DNA of 29,237 nucleotides, from contig JBCCHB010000190.1 of the NCBI GenBank assembly GCA_039028975.1, positions 1-29,237 on the forward strand, given 5' to 3'. The notes below the pieces were generated by a model that saw only the letters and a list, made by a program, of their open reading frames with translations, was not told where the DNA came from and did no database searches. The stretch comes from JAHBNG01 sp039028975. Its GTDB lineage: Bacteria > Chloroflexota > Anaerolineae > Caldilineales > Caldilineaceae. Below are positions 29,201-29,237 of the stretch, piece by piece; position 1 is the first letter of the stretch; every line of letters starts with the position of its first letter. The position numbers and the translations under genes were made by a program.

Positions 29201-29237
29201 ATGAAAATTAGTCAAAGGAAAAGTAGAGTGAAGGCAG
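29201..29237 (+). CDS. Start of an unidentified ORF, running off the window
   Basis: ATG 29201 follows AAGGAA by about 8 bases and the frame (MKISQRKSRVKA) stays open to the end of the window. It is basic. Its position right behind the broken methyltransferase gene suggests that it could be a transposase of an inserted element. Too little is visible to name it. Confidence 0.3.
   Translation, partial: MKISQRKSRVKA

Overview
The window looks like a chromosomal piece of a Chloroflexota-type bacterium (Caldilinea/Anaerolineae-like). This is inferred from the protein mix: Uma2-family nucleases scattered among metabolic genes, a TPR/HtrA/SH3 surface protein with Thr-Pro linkers, Chloroflexus-style lipoproteins, and intermediate GC. 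No taxonomic marker gene is present, so the assignment is tentative. Much of the window is accessory, with gene remnants, small repeats, a MITE-like element and an odd tRNA cluster.

Layout. 1-3960: end of a branched-chain-amino-acid-type ABC transporter operon (livM partial, livG, livF). Two Uma2-family nuclease genes sit between the liv genes, and the tail of a third survives as a remnant. 4355-8209: a 1284-residue secreted protein (12 TPRs, trypsin-like protease, PDZ, beta-sandwich-like region, SH3b). 8370-9472 (minus): a two-subunit ThDP decarboxylase of the sulfopyruvate/phosphonopyruvate type (comD-comE). 9603-10724: two small membrane proteins. 10935-12266 (minus): an M24-fold protein that resembles the DMSP lyase DddP more than a peptidase. 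12592-12936: a promoter, a 64-codon ORF and a strong terminator. 13081-13595: five tRNAs (Trp, Ile, Pro and two with Leu anticodons but short variable loops).

13748-28426 is mostly a metal-homeostasis island. It has a MerR regulator, a truncated metal-type substrate-binding protein, and five complete COG0523 (G3E GTPase) genes plus the tail of a sixth. Three are His-rich and near-identical; two are of the YciC/ZagA type. Between them lie a zinc-ribbon protein, a Crp-like regulator and a Fur-family (probably Zur) regulator. A second fur 3' end survives as a remnant upstream of the second GTPase, which shows that a fur-GTPase module was duplicated. Next come a methyltransferase and a NikABC-like importer (binding protein and two permeases, no ATPases in the window). 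The last part is a minus-strand operon: an ArsR/SmtB-type regulator with a Cys cluster, followed by an 11-cysteine, 33-residue metallothionein-like peptide. A perfect 18-bp palindrome lies inside their promoter. Together these genes suggest zinc/nickel scavenging, metallochaperone delivery and metal buffering.

The window ends with a methyltransferase gene that loses its reading frame near 29110, where foreign-looking sequence begins, possibly a mobile element. All calls come from reading the sequence. No database search was made, and residue comparisons to named proteins are from memory.
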